Assembly (NCBI GenBank): GCA_001899635.1
Contig: MKVQ01000016.1
Coordinates: 1-64,000 of the forward strand
Length of the DNA: 64,000 bases
Reading direction: 5' to 3'
Origin: Myxococcales bacterium 68-20
Lineage (GTDB): Bacteria > Myxococcota_A > Polyangia > Polyangiales > Polyangiaceae
Shown here: positions 8,160 to 16,918 of the stretch, one piece after another
Layout: the number at the start of each line of letters is the position of its first letter
Position numbering within the stretch: position 1 is the stretch's first letter
Made by a program: the position numbers and the translations under genes
The notes under the pieces: model-generated
The model's database searches: none
Told to the model about the DNA's origin: nothing
What the model saw: the letters and a program-made list of their open reading frames with translations, nothing else

Positions 8160-8864
8160 TCAGCGGCCGCGACGCTCCGCGCTGCGGAGGAAGGCCTCGA
8201 GCATGGCCTCGATCCGGCCCTCGAACGACTCCTCGAGCGCGCGCGACGGCTTCTTTCCGAGGGCGCCGGCGAACGCGCGGTGGCCGAGCGTCCACACCGA
8301 GGTGAGGGCGAAGGTGGCCACGAGCAGGAACTCGAGGTCCTCCCGCGGCGCGGTCGAGCGCGCCTCGAGCGAATCGGCGAGGAGCTTCAGGCCTTGCATC
8401 CGGTGCGGGAAGAAGTCGTCGGCCGCGACGCGCCCGCTGAGCAGCGCCCAGATCACGAGGCGGAGCGTCGCCGGATCCGAGGCCGCCTTCGCGATCGCGC
8501 GGCGATGAGCGTCGAGCATCGTCTTCGCGTCCGCGTCCTTCGTGACGAGGCTCATGACGATCGGGACGAGGTTGTCCCGGAGCTGGTGGAAGCGGCGCTC
8601 GAGCGTCGCCTCGACGAGAGCCGAATACGTGCCGAAGTAGTGCGTCACCAGGGCATGGCTGACGCCGGCCTCGCGCGCGACGTCCTTCAGTCCGACCACG
8701 TCCGGCAGGTGCGTGGCGAAGACACGCTCGGCGGCCTCGAGGATCAATGCCCGCGCCTCCTCGGGTGATCTCCGGGTGCGCTTCTTGGCGGCGCCGCGCT
8801 CGCTTGCAGCGGCCTTCGGACTGGTGGTGCGCGCTCGAGCTCGAGCGATCCGGGGGGCCGCCAT
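8160..8864 (-). CDS. TetR/AcrR-family transcriptional regulator
   Basis: From ATG at 8864 the 234-aa protein has a basic, disordered N-terminus, then a TetR-type DNA-binding domain (about 32-80: RALILEAAERVFATHLPDV, DVAREAGVSHALVTHYFGTY) and an all-helical C-terminal ligand domain. A longer TTG-initiated form from 8900 is less likely. It is the last gene of a minus-strand run with two SDRs and a DprE1-like oxidase, with 71 bases to the upstream SDR stop, so it may repress its own operon. The ligand cannot be read from sequence. Confidence 0.88.
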   Translation of the reverse strand: MAAPRIARARARTTSPKAAASERGAAKKRTRRSPEEARALILEAAERVFATHLPDVVGLKDVAREAGVSHALVTHYFGTYSALVEATLERRFHQLRDNLVPIVMSLVTKDADAKTMLDAHRRAIAKAASDPATLRLVIWALLSGRVAADDFFPHRMQGLKLLADSLEARSTAPREDLEFLLVATFALTSVWTLGHRAFAGALGKKPSRALEESFEGRIEAMLEAFLRSAERRGR

Positions 8865-8935
8865 CGGCTCGAAGCTACTCTCTGTCGTCACGCACGACAA
8901 CGCGACGCGGGCCGGTGGCCCAGTCCGCGAGCGCC

Positions 8936-9679
8936 TTACCGTCCGGAAAGAAACGGCAGCCGCTGGAACAGCCGCTCCGGCGTGTTCTTCACGACGGGCA
9001 TGATCGCTCGCCAGAAGGACGGCACGTACGCCTCGGGGATCCCGTGGTCCATCGCGCGAACGATCCCGTCGGCGACGCTCCCGGGCTTTCCGAAGAGCAT
9101 GTGCTTCGCGTGGTCTCGCGTCATCGGCGTGTCGACGGGACCGAGCTTGAGCGTCGTCACCGCGACGCCGGCCGGATAGAGGCGCGTTCGAAGCCCCTGG
9201 AGGTAGACGTGGAGCGCGCCCTTCGCGGTGGCGTACGTGTAGTTCCGAGGACGGCCTCGGTCGCCCGCCACCGAGGTGATGACGCCGATGCGGCCCTGGC
9301 GCGCCGCCTCCATGTGGTTGGCGAGCGGGATGAGGAGCGCGACGACGCTGAGGAGGTTCGCTCGCAGGGTCGCCTCGGCGTCCTTGAACGAGCGCTCGGT
9401 CGCGAGCTGATCACCGAGGTCGCCGTGCGCGATGAGCGCAGTGTCGACGCCGCCACCGAGCGCAGAGAGCGCGCTCTCCACGACCGCCTCGTTCGCATCG
9501 AGCACGGCGAAGTCGGCCTGCTGCGTGGTGACCTCGGCCCCTCCGCAGCGCTTCGCGACCTCCTCGAGCTTCTGCGGATTGCGACCGACCAGATGAAGTC
9601 GGTCGCCGCGACGGGCATGGATCTGCGCCACCTCGCTCGCGATGGCAGACGTGGCTCCGAGGATGACGACGCGCTTCAT
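8936..9679 (-). CDS. Short-chain dehydrogenase/reductase (SDR)
   Basis: MKRVVILGATSAIASEVAQI is the N-terminal NAD(P)-binding strand and Gly-rich turn. The catalytic set is readable: SVAGDRGRPRN with Ser, then YTYATAKGAL giving YxxxK, then GPVDTPMT. Total length is 247 aa, typical for SDRs, with a hydrophobic C-terminal part (FWRAIMPVV) suggesting membrane association, as in DprE2-like reductases. ATG at 9679 is preferred; ATG at 9691 adds four residues. It follows a second SDR and a DprE1-like oxidase on the same strand, so it may act on the same polyprenyl-phosphate sugar or lipid substrate. Confidence 0.88.
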   Translation of the reverse strand: MKRVVILGATSAIASEVAQIHARRGDRLHLVGRNPQKLEEVAKRCGGAEVTTQQADFAVLDANEAVVESALSALGGGVDTALIAHGDLGDQLATERSFKDAEATLRANLLSVVALLIPLANHMEAARQGRIGVITSVAGDRGRPRNYTYATAKGALHVYLQGLRTRLYPAGVAVTTLKLGPVDTPMTRDHAKHMLFGKPGSVADGIVRAMDHGIPEAYVPSFWRAIMPVVKNTPERLFQRLPFLSGR

Positions 9680-9719
9680 GGGGCGGACCATAGCAACACG
9701 GGGCGCCCCCGACGATCGG

Positions 9720-10460
9720 TCAGAAACCGATCTTGCGCATCACGAAGCGCGGCAGGGATCGGATGACCAGCATGACCAGCGCCCAAATCCCGGGCGTGTA
9801 GACGAGCGGCTTCCTTCGATCCATCGCGTCCACGACGTCTCGTGCGACCTGGTCGGGCTCACCGGCGAACGGCGGCGGCTTGAGCCCCGCGGTCATGCCG
9901 GTCTTCACGAAGCCCGGCTTCACGCAGGTGACCGCGAGACCGGCCGCGTTGAACTTGTGGTCGAGCGCCTCGAGGTAGATCGAGAGGCCAGCCTTGCTGG
10001 AGCCGTAGATGGCCACCGGCTTCCGGCCGCGGTCGCCGGCCACCGACGAGAACACGACGAGGTGACCGCCGCCCCGCGCGAGGAGACGCTTCCTCACGTG
10101 CTCGCAGAAGACGACCGTGTTGGCGTAGTTCACGGTGACGAGACGGCGCACGAGATCGACGTCCGCCTCGAGGGCGTCCTGCGTCGCGTACATCGCGGCC
10201 GTGACGATGACCGCGTCGAACTCGCCGAGGAAGGCGTCGGCAGCGTCGAGCGCTGCCGAGAACCCATCGGGCTTCTCGAGATCACACACCGCGTAGCCGA
10301 CCTCGGCCCGCTGTGGATGGCGCTCCGTCAGGTCCGCAGCGCTTCGAACCAGGTCATCGGTGTCGAGTCCCATGAGGAACACGGAATCGCCGCGCTCCGC
10401 GAGGCGACGCGCAATCGCGCGGCCCATTCCCGTCGTACCGCCAAAGATGATGGCCTTCAT
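9720..10460 (-). CDS. SDR reductase, DprE2-like partner of the adjacent oxidase
   Basis: The 246-aa SDR starts MKAIIFGGTTGMGRAIARRL (TGxxxGxG-type nucleotide loop), with FSSVAGDRGRKPVAIYGSSKAG giving the Ser and YxxxK catalytic residues, and PGFVKTGMT. Its ATG overlaps the stop of the DprE1-like gene by 4 bp (ATGA, 10457-10460). In mycobacteria DprE1 and DprE2 are adjacent and together epimerise decaprenylphosphoryl-ribose to -arabinose; the same pairing is seen here. The C-terminal hydrophobic segment (IWALVMLVIRSLPRFVM) suits a membrane-bound lipid substrate. The exact substrate is inference. Confidence 0.85.
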   Translation of the reverse strand: MKAIIFGGTTGMGRAIARRLAERGDSVFLMGLDTDDLVRSAADLTERHPQRAEVGYAVCDLEKPDGFSAALDAADAFLGEFDAVIVTAAMYATQDALEADVDLVRRLVTVNYANTVVFCEHVRKRLLARGGGHLVVFSSVAGDRGRKPVAIYGSSKAGLSIYLEALDHKFNAAGLAVTCVKPGFVKTGMTAGLKPPPFAGEPDQVARDVVDAMDRRKPLVYTPGIWALVMLVIRSLPRFVMRKIGF

Positions 10461-11833
10461 GCCGCGTCCCCAAACAAACGAACCGACTGCGCGCTCCTGA
10501 ACCTTCGCTTCGGATCCCACTTGTCGCGGAGCGCTACGAACTGCGCGAGGCGTGGCTCCATCGCGCGGAAATGCTCTGCGCGCGTGAACCGATCCTTCGT
10601 GAGGTAGATGCGGCCTCCCGTTTCGATCACGAACGCGTTGAGGTTGTCGACGATGCGCTGGAGGTCCGGCGAGACCGCCATGTCGACGGCGATCGAGGTC
10701 CCTTCGAGCGGGAAGGACAAGACGCCCTGCCCCTGAGGCCCGCAGTCCTTGATCACGCAGAGCGGCGAGGCTCCTCCGAGCTTCGTCAGGAGGAACATGA
10801 ACTCGCGCACGGCGGCTGCCCCCGCTGCTCGCGGCAGCACGCACTGGTACTGCGTGAAGCCTCGCGGCCCGTAGGCGCGGTTCCAGTGGAGGATGGCGTC
10901 GAGCGGATAGAAGAAGGCATCGGGGGTCATGAGCCCCGACCAGCGGTGCGCCATGTGACGCCAGTAGTAAGCCGTGTTGAACAGGCTCGCCGTGACCGGG
11001 TTGAGCGCCCAGTTCGGCAGCTCGATCGGGAACGTCCGTTCCTTCGGGTCGGGCGGCGGCAGGGCGGGCGCCTCCTCTGCGGTCGCCCACCGGCCGGCGG
11101 TGAGGATCCCGCGTCCCATCGAGCTTCCGCTGGTCAGGCAGTCGATCCAGCCCATCGTCATCGGCCATTGCGGCGCGGTACGGCCGAGGCCGGCGAGGAA
11201 CTCGTCGAGGTCGCGCACGCGCTCGGTCTCCGCCCGGATCCAGCGGCTCGGGACGCGGTGCATCCGAAACTCGACCCGGAGGATGTGCCCGAGGAGGCCC
11301 ATGCCGCCGATCATCCCGTAGAACAGATCCGCGTGCTCCTCGGGCGAGCACTCGATGACGCTCTCGTCGGCGAGGCGGACACGAAGCTTCTGGACGTGAG
11401 CCCCGAAGCATCCTTCGCGGTGATGGTTCTTCCCGTGCACGTCGCTCGCGACCATCCCGCCGAGCGTCACGAACTTCGTGCCGGGCGTGACCGGCGTGAA
11501 CCACTGACGCGGAAGGAAGAGCCGGTTCAGCTCGGCAAGGCTCACCCCGGCTTCGCCGACGAGGTGGCCCGTCTGCTCGTCGAAGCTGACGATGCGATTG
11601 GCGAGCCGGGTGGCCACGACCCTGTCGGCGGCGTTCGCGGGCAAGGAAGAGTCACCGTACGAGCGCCCGAGGCCGCGGCAGAGCGTGGCGCCGAGCGTGC
11701 TTCGCTCGAGATCTTCGGAGAGGACCTCGCGCCCCTTCTCGGGGATGCGGCCCCAGGCGCTGAGCGTCGCGGATGGCGAGGAGGAGGAGGACGCCGGAAC
11801 GTCAGTGCGGGTATCGGAGACGGAGACGGCCAT
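10457..11833 (-). CDS. FAD-linked oxidase, DprE1-like
   Basis: The 458-aa protein has the PCMH-type FAD domain: CRGLGRSYGDSSLP near residue 53, VGEAGVSLAELNRLFLPR, TPGTKFVTLGGMVASDVHGKNHH. The C-terminal substrate domain ends with DKWDPKRRFRSAQSVRLF. GRGLGRSYGD is characteristic of the DprE1 family of decaprenylphosphoryl-beta-D-ribose 2-oxidases. It is coupled by ATGA overlap to the SDR at 9720-10460. It starts 12 bases after the stop of the deoxyhypusine-synthase-like gene, so they are likely cotranscribed. Substrate in a Gram-negative host is unknown; an alternative is another alditol/polyprenyl sugar oxidase. Confidence 0.85.
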   Translation of the reverse strand: MAVSVSDTRTDVPASSSSSPSATLSAWGRIPEKGREVLSEDLERSTLGATLCRGLGRSYGDSSLPANAADRVVATRLANRIVSFDEQTGHLVGEAGVSLAELNRLFLPRQWFTPVTPGTKFVTLGGMVASDVHGKNHHREGCFGAHVQKLRVRLADESVIECSPEEHADLFYGMIGGMGLLGHILRVEFRMHRVPSRWIRAETERVRDLDEFLAGLGRTAPQWPMTMGWIDCLTSGSSMGRGILTAGRWATAEEAPALPPPDPKERTFPIELPNWALNPVTASLFNTAYYWRHMAHRWSGLMTPDAFFYPLDAILHWNRAYGPRGFTQYQCVLPRAAGAAAVREFMFLLTKLGGASPLCVIKDCGPQGQGVLSFPLEGTSIAVDMAVSPDLQRIVDNLNAFVIETGGRIYLTKDRFTRAEHFRAMEPRLAQFVALRDKWDPKRRFRSAQSVRLFGDAA

Positions 11834-11845
11834 GGCGCCCGCCTT

Positions 11846-12868
11846 TCACTTCATGTGCCGGGCGATGAGCGCCTTCGCCTCGTCCGGATGGCGCTTGCAC
11901 TCGAGGAGCGCCGAGAGGACGAGCGGCGCGACGATCGTCGCGTCGGACTCGATCACGAACATCGGCGTGTCCTCCGTCAGCTTGTCCCAGGTGATCTTCT
12001 CGTTCGGCGTCGCGCCCGAGTAGGACCCGTACGACGTCGTCGAGTCCGAGATCTGGCAGAAATACGCCCAGGGCTTCACCGGCTGCTCGAGGTCGTACTT
12101 GATCGACGGAACGACGCAGATCGGGAAGTCACCGGCGATGCCGCCGCCGATCTGGAAGAAGCCGACCCCGGCCCCCGCCGAGAGCTCGCGATACTGATCG
12201 TAGAAGGCGGCCATGTACTCGATGCCGGACTTCACGATGCTCGCGCTGCATTCACCGTGCTTGACGTGCGAGGCGAAGATGTTGCCGAACGTCGAGTCCT
12301 CGTAGCCCGGGACGACGATCGGAAGGTTCGCCTGTGCGGCTGCAAGGAGCCAGCACTCGTCAGCCTGCCCCTGATGGAGATCGGCCGGCACCGTCTGCAC
12401 GAGCTCGTAGAAGTACTCGTGCCAGAAGCGGCGCTCGCGCTTCTCGGTCGCGCGCTTCCACATCGGTACGACGAACTTCTCGACCGCACGGAACGCCTCG
12501 TCCTCCGGGATGCTCGTGTCGGTCACGCGCCGCATCCGCTCGTTCAGGATCCGCGTGTCGTCCTGCTTCGTGAAGTAGCGGTACTCGGGGAAGTCCTTGT
12601 AGCCATGGTGGGCGACGAGCCGGAACAAGGACTCTTCGATGTTCGCGCCGGTGACCGAGAGACCGTGGATCAGCCCCGCTCGAATCGCCGGAGCGAGCGT
12701 GATCCCGAGCTGCGCGGACGACATCGCTCCCGCCACCGCCCAGAACATCCGGCCGCCGGCCTCGATGTGACGGACGTACGCGAGCAACGCGTCGCGCGTC
12801 GAACGGGCGTTGAAATTCTTGAAGTTTCGAAGAACGAGCTCGAGGGTAGGAAGAGCAGCTGTCGACAT
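11846..12868 (-). CDS. Deoxyhypusine synthase-family protein
   Basis: From ATG at 12868 the 340-aa protein covers the whole DHS fold: GRMFWAVAGAMSSAQLGI, SVTGANIEESLFRLV, GVGFFQIGGGIAGDFPICVV, and a lysine in the conserved C-terminal motif NEKITWDKL (about residue 290) that aligns with the catalytic Lys of eukaryotic DHS. Bacteria lack hypusinated eIF5A, and some bacterial members make homospermidine from spermidine (SpeY), so a polyamine reaction using NAD and spermidine is the best guess. It is the first gene of the minus-strand run to DprE1-like, SDR, SDR and TetR, and is divergent from the Coq4-like gene. Confidence 0.85.
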   Translation of the reverse strand: MSTAALPTLELVLRNFKNFNARSTRDALLAYVRHIEAGGRMFWAVAGAMSSAQLGITLAPAIRAGLIHGLSVTGANIEESLFRLVAHHGYKDFPEYRYFTKQDDTRILNERMRRVTDTSIPEDEAFRAVEKFVVPMWKRATEKRERRFWHEYFYELVQTVPADLHQGQADECWLLAAAQANLPIVVPGYEDSTFGNIFASHVKHGECSASIVKSGIEYMAAFYDQYRELSAGAGVGFFQIGGGIAGDFPICVVPSIKYDLEQPVKPWAYFCQISDSTTSYGSYSGATPNEKITWDKLTEDTPMFVIESDATIVAPLVLSALLECKRHPDEAKALIARHMK

Positions 12869-13200
12869 GGTCGTGGCAATAAGTGGCTGGCGCGCCGACG
12901 GGGCGGAGCCCGCGAGACAGTAGCACGACTGCATCGCGCCGTAGCGCAGTGGTGCCGCAGGGCGTCACGATGCTCAGCCGTGCCCCGGGCGCGAGCAGAA
13001 CCGGTCGTAGAGCTCGAGCATGAGCTTCTCCGTGAGCGCCCGCTTTTCGCAGGGAGGGCTCTCGACGCGGCCTCGGGCCCGCCCCCGCCCCGCCCGTGAG
13101 CTCGGCACTCACCGGGATGGCGACAGGCCACTACTGGCAGCCTTGACAGTTATTCGACCGCTCCTATTGTCACTGATGACAACAACAGGAACCGCCCCCC
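12869..13200. other. Divergent intergenic region between DHS-like and Coq4-like genes
   Basis: This holds the promoters for both directions. The plus-strand promoter and its palindrome are listed separately. A short minus-strand frame just before 12975 (LTEKLMLELYDRFCSRPGHG) looks coding-like but has no clear start; it may be a relic or tiny protein and is not called. Confidence 0.5.
13143..13182 (+). promoter_or_regulatory. Sigma70-type promoter with overlapping palindromic operator
   Basis: TTGACA (13143-13148) and TATTGT (13165-13170) are spaced by 16 bases, a good housekeeping promoter for the Coq4-like gene that starts at 13201. TTGTCA-CTGA-TGACAA (13167-13182) is a perfect 6-base-arm palindrome overlapping the -10 element, a typical repressor position. 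No regulator is identified; the TetR protein at 8160-8864 is one candidate. Confidence 0.65.
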
Positions 13201-13974
13201 ATGACCACGCTCGCCGCGCCTCTCCCGCCCGTCGTCCCGTCCTTCACCGAGCGCGCGCACGCCGCGCTCGGTGCGCTTCGAACCCTCGCGCACGATCACG
13301 GGCGCCTCGACCAGATCCTCGTGCTGACGCAAGCATCGCCCCCGTACGCACCCGCGCCGTCGAGCTCCTCCCTCGCCCGCCTGCCGGGACCTCGACAAGC
13401 GAGGATCCGCAGCATCGCCTTGGGCTCGAGCGCGCCGCTCAACGCAGGCTCGGTCGCACGCGCCGTGACGCGCTTCGGAGCCACCGACGAAGGCCGGCGC
13501 TTCTTCGCCGAACGTCCGCGGATCGATCGCGCCCATGTCGACTTCGACATGCTGCGGAGGCTCCCCGACGGCACCCTCGGGCGCGAATACACCCGCTTCC
13601 TCGACGACAACGGGATCACGCCCGATGCGTTCGAGGAGCTGCCGAAGATCGGCGACGAGCGCGCCGCGTGGATCATGCTCCGGATGCGCCAGACGCACGA
13701 CCTCTGGCACGTCCTCACGGGCTACGCGCCGGACGTGCGCGGCGAGATCCTGCTCCAGGCCTTCACGTACGCGCAGATCCGGGTCCCGAGCGCGCTCGTC
13801 ATCGCCGCGTTCGGCTCGCTCCGCTGGATGAAGCTCGGACGGCGTCACCTCGCCGACCTCCGTCACGCGTACCGGCGCGGAAAGGCAACGAGCTTCCTTC
13901 CGAGGTTCCGATGGGAAGAGCACTGGGCGACGCCGGTGAGCGAGCTTCGGTCGATGCTCGCTTGCCCGGCGTGA
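13201..13974 (+). CDS. Coq4 family protein
   Basis: The 257-aa protein carries the Coq4 hallmark HDxxHx11E: H166, D167, H170 and E182 in THDLWHVLTGYAPDVRGE. It also has the family's pattern of helices before it (MLRRLPDGTLGREYTRFLDD). Coq4 supports ubiquinone biosynthesis in mitochondria, with a proposed metal-dependent role in C1 oxidative decarboxylation; bacterial relatives occur outside canonical ubi operons. The start has a promoter 30-60 bases upstream. The next gene, a minus-strand kinase, ends four bases beyond its stop, so the two converge. A related non-quinone role is possible. Confidence 0.85.
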   Translation: MTTLAAPLPPVVPSFTERAHAALGALRTLAHDHGRLDQILVLTQASPPYAPAPSSSSLARLPGPRQARIRSIALGSSAPLNAGSVARAVTRFGATDEGRRFFAERPRIDRAHVDFDMLRRLPDGTLGREYTRFLDDNGITPDAFEELPKIGDERAAWIMLRMRQTHDLWHVLTGYAPDVRGEILLQAFTYAQIRVPSALVIAAFGSLRWMKLGRRHLADLRHAYRRGKATSFLPRFRWEEHWATPVSELRSMLACPA

Positions 13975-13977
13975 GCG

Positions 13978-14976
13978 TCAGCCGCGGAGCATCTCTTCCC
14001 AGTGCATCGGGAGCGTCGCGCGTGGCGCCGCGTCGGCGCGCGTCGACTGCGAGAGGGGCGCGAGCGACGCCTTGTAGAGCGGCGCGTGCGCCATCTCGAA
14101 GCCGGCCGCCATCGTGAGCCCGAGCTCGAGCTCGCCGACATTCGGCCAGCGCGCATCCGGCGAGCGGAGCAGCGCCGCGTGGACCGCGCGCGCGATCGAG
14201 GGCGGGACCCACGGCGCGGCCTGCTGCACGTTCGGGACATGCGCCTGCCCGACGAGGAACGCCATGAACGATCCCGAGCGCGCGAAGGCCACGTTCCCGG
14301 TGAGCGCGTGGAAGAGCACCATCCCGAGGCTGAAGACGTCGGTGCGCGCATCGACGCGCTTGGCGTTCTCCGCTTGCTCGGGCGACATGTAGTGAGGCGT
14401 TCCGAGGAGCGCCCCCGACGACGTGAGCGACTCGATCCCCGCGTCCTGGATCTTCGCGAGGCCGAAGTCCGAGACCTTCACGACCAGGAGCCCGTCCTCT
14501 TCCTCGAGGAAGAGGTTCGAAGGCTTGATGTCGCGATGGATGATCCCCGCCGCATGCCCGGCCGCGATCCCACGGCATGCCTGGACGACGATCGGGACGG
14601 CCACGCTCGGCTCGAGCACCTTCACGCGCGCGAGGAGCTGGCCGAGGTCCTCGCCTCGCATCCGCGGCATCACGAGGTAGGGCGCGCCGCTGGTGTCGTC
14701 GACGCCCGCGTCGCTCAGCGAGAGCACGTTCTTGTGGACGAGCCGCGCGGTCGCCTCGATCTCGCGGGCGAAGCGCGCGCGGGTCTCGGCCGCCACCGCC
14801 GGTGCCTGGGGCCCGACGAGCAGCGTCTTGATCGCGACGACGTTCCCACGCTCGTCCGTCGCCTCGAAGACGGCGCCCATCCCGCCACTCCCGAGCTTCG
14901 CACCGAGGACATATTTGCCCCCGAGCACGGTCCCAGGGGGGATCGAGGGAATGGAAGGACGCGCCACCGGCGGCAT
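13978..14976 (-). CDS. Hanks-type serine/threonine protein kinase
   Basis: From ATG at 14976 the 332-aa protein is a nearly bare kinase domain: Gly-loop LGSGGMGAVFEA, catalytic-pair Lys in VAIKTLL, HRDIKPSNLF catalytic loop, DFGLA metal loop, GTPHYMSPEQ activation segment end. No TM helix or extracellular sensor follows, so it should be cytosolic. Myxobacteria carry many such kinases. It is divergent from the GMC oxidoreductase (93 bases apart) and convergent with the Coq4-like gene. Substrates are unknown. Confidence 0.93.
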   Translation of the reverse strand: MPPVARPSIPSIPPGTVLGGKYVLGAKLGSGGMGAVFEATDERGNVVAIKTLLVGPQAPAVAAETRARFAREIEATARLVHKNVLSLSDAGVDDTSGAPYLVMPRMRGEDLGQLLARVKVLEPSVAVPIVVQACRGIAAGHAAGIIHRDIKPSNLFLEEEDGLLVVKVSDFGLAKIQDAGIESLTSSGALLGTPHYMSPEQAENAKRVDARTDVFSLGMVLFHALTGNVAFARSGSFMAFLVGQAHVPNVQQAAPWVPPSIARAVHAALLRSPDARWPNVGELELGLTMAAGFEMAHAPLYKASLAPLSQSTRADAAPRATLPMHWEEMLRG

Positions 14977-15069
14977 CCTACATGTTTCAGCAGGCAGCGT
15001 GGCACTCGCGAGCTCGAGCGCGAGCGTGCGCCTCGCCGTCGTGCGCGCGCAGTGGTACCTGTTCATCGC

Positions 15070-16674
15070 TTGAGCGACTTCGACTTCGACTTCGCGATCG
15101 TCGGCTCCGGCTTCGGCGGGAGCGTCTCGGCGCTCCGCCTCGCGGAGAAGGGCTACTCCGTCGCCGTCCTCGAGATGGGCAAGCGCTGGACGCAGGACGA
15201 CTTCCCGCACACGACATGGGACGTCCGGAAGTACCTGTGGAAGCCGTCGTTCGGGCTCTACGGCATCCTCCAGATGACGCTGGTGAAGGACGCCTTCTTC
15301 CTCCACGGCGCCGGCGTCGGCGGCGGAAGCCTCGTCTACGCGAACACGCTGCTCGTACCGCCCGACGAGGCCTTCGCCGATGCGCGCTGGGTCGGGCAGG
15401 ACTGGAAGGCCGCGCTCACGCCTCACTACGCGACGGCGAAGAGGATGCTCGGCGTCACGGAGAGCCCGGTGGTCGTCGAGACCGATCGGATGCTCAAGGA
15501 GGTCGCCGAGGAGATGGGCCGCGGCCACACCTGGAAGCGGGCCGACGTCGGCGTCTTCTTCGGCGAGCCCGGCAAGACCGTCCCCGATCCGTTCTTCGAC
15601 GGCGAGGGTCCGGCGCGTACGGGCTGCACGCTGTGCGGCGGATGCATGGTCGGCTGCCGCGTCGGCGCGAAGAACACGCTCGACCGGAACTACCTCTACC
15701 TCGCCGAGAAGAAGGGCGTGACCATCCAGCCCGAGTCCCGCGTCCTGGACGTGAGGCCGCTCCCCGACGGCGGCTACGAGCTCGTGATCGAGCGATCGAC
15801 CGGGATCCTCGCGCGGCGCCGCACCCTCCGCGTGCGCGGCGTCGTCGTGTCCGGCGGCTCGTACGGGACGGTCGACCTCCTCATGCGATGCAAGGAGCGC
15901 GGCACGCTCGGCAAGCTCTCGCGCCATCTCGGGAGCTACCTCCGCACGAACAGCGAGGCGCTCCTCGGCGTGCGCTCGAACCGGGACGACGTCGACTACT
16001 CGAAGGGCATCGCGATCACGAGCGGCGTCTTCGTCGACGACAAGACGCACATCGAGGTCGTGCGCTACCCGAAGGGCTCCGACGCGCTCGCGCCCCTCGC
16101 GACCGTGCTCACCAGCGGTGGCGGCTGGCTCCCAAGGCCGCTCCGGTGGCTCGGCACCATCCTTCGCCACCCGCTCCAGTTCCTCCGATCGGTGATCCCG
16201 TTCGGATGGGCGCAGAAGAGCGCCATCCTCCTCGTGATGCAGCCGGTCGACAACCACCTCGCGTACCGCCTCCGCCGTCCGTGGTACTGGCCGTTCTCGA
16301 AGAAGCTCGACAGCGATCACGGCGAAGGCGAGCCCGCGCCGACGTACATCCCGGTCGCGAACCTCGTCGCGAAGAAGCTCGCGAAGAAAATGGAAGGCAC
16401 GCCGCAGAGCGGCCTCCTCGAGGTGCTCCTCGGAAAGGCGTCGACGGCTCACGTCCTCGGCGGCTGCCCCATCGGCCTCACCTCCGAGGACGGCGTCGTC
16501 GATCCGCAGAGCCGCGCCTTCGGCTACGACGATCTCTACATCGTCGACGGGTCGGTGATCCCGGCGAACCTCGGAGTGAACCCGAGCCTCACGATCACGG
16601 CGATGGCCGAGCACGCGATGGCCCACGTCCCGGCGCGGGCCGAGCGGACGACCGGCGTCTGGGCAAACGGATAA
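15070..16674 (+). CDS. GMC oxidoreductase, cholesterol-oxidase-like
   Basis: The 534-aa protein begins LSDFDFDFAIVGSGFGGSVS, a Rossmann FAD loop (GxGxxG). HGAGVGGGSLVYANTL is the GMC signature, and ending ILGGCP…VDGSVIPANLGVNPSLTITAMAEH is the GMC_oxred_C region typical of cholesterol oxidases. A Cys cluster (GCTLCGGCMVGCRVGAKNT) also occurs in this group. TTG at 15070 is taken as start; an in-frame GTG at 15049 is an alternative. It should oxidise a hydroxyl on a sterol-like or other bulky alcohol using FAD. Myxobacteria make sterols, which makes that substrate plausible but unproven. Confidence 0.85.
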   Translation: MSDFDFDFAIVGSGFGGSVSALRLAEKGYSVAVLEMGKRWTQDDFPHTTWDVRKYLWKPSFGLYGILQMTLVKDAFFLHGAGVGGGSLVYANTLLVPPDEAFADARWVGQDWKAALTPHYATAKRMLGVTESPVVVETDRMLKEVAEEMGRGHTWKRADVGVFFGEPGKTVPDPFFDGEGPARTGCTLCGGCMVGCRVGAKNTLDRNYLYLAEKKGVTIQPESRVLDVRPLPDGGYELVIERSTGILARRRTLRVRGVVVSGGSYGTVDLLMRCKERGTLGKLSRHLGSYLRTNSEALLGVRSNRDDVDYSKGIAITSGVFVDDKTHIEVVRYPKGSDALAPLATVLTSGGGWLPRPLRWLGTILRHPLQFLRSVIPFGWAQKSAILLVMQPVDNHLAYRLRRPWYWPFSKKLDSDHGEGEPAPTYIPVANLVAKKLAKKMEGTPQSGLLEVLLGKASTAHVLGGCPIGLTSEDGVVDPQSRAFGYDDLYIVDGSVIPANLGVNPSLTITAMAEHAMAHVPARAERTTGVWANG

Positions 16675-16918
16675 GCAGGTCCCCCCCACGAGCGAGGCGT
16701 TCGAGATCGCTCGACGATCGGTCCGATCACGGGTCCATCGAGAGTCGATGCTGGATCGCGCGTCCCTCACTTTTCGGAGGCATCGCGCATGACGCACAGC
16801 GTCTGAATGCGCGAAATTACGCAATTTTCCGATCGCGTGAGCGTGTGTGGGCGATGGTCTGACAGTTGCTGAAGCCCTGGTGGGGGCCGTTCTCACAACA
16901 CCAGCTCGAGGTGATCCC

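Noticed and set aside
12975-13070. Short minus-strand coding-like tail (LTEKLMLELYDRFCSRPGHG)
   Set aside because: No start codon with support and no homology cue; too short to call.
10571-13099. Very long plus-strand open frame (842 codons) across the DHS-like and DprE1-like genes
   Set aside because: It is antisense to well-supported genes with clear motifs. Its product is Arg/Ala/Asp-rich with no motif, as expected for the opposite frame of high-GC coding DNA.
14982-16862. Plus-strand frame (626 codons) overlapping the GMC oxidoreductase
   Set aside because: Arg/Ala/Pro-rich shadow in another frame; the GMC frame holds FAD and GMC motifs.
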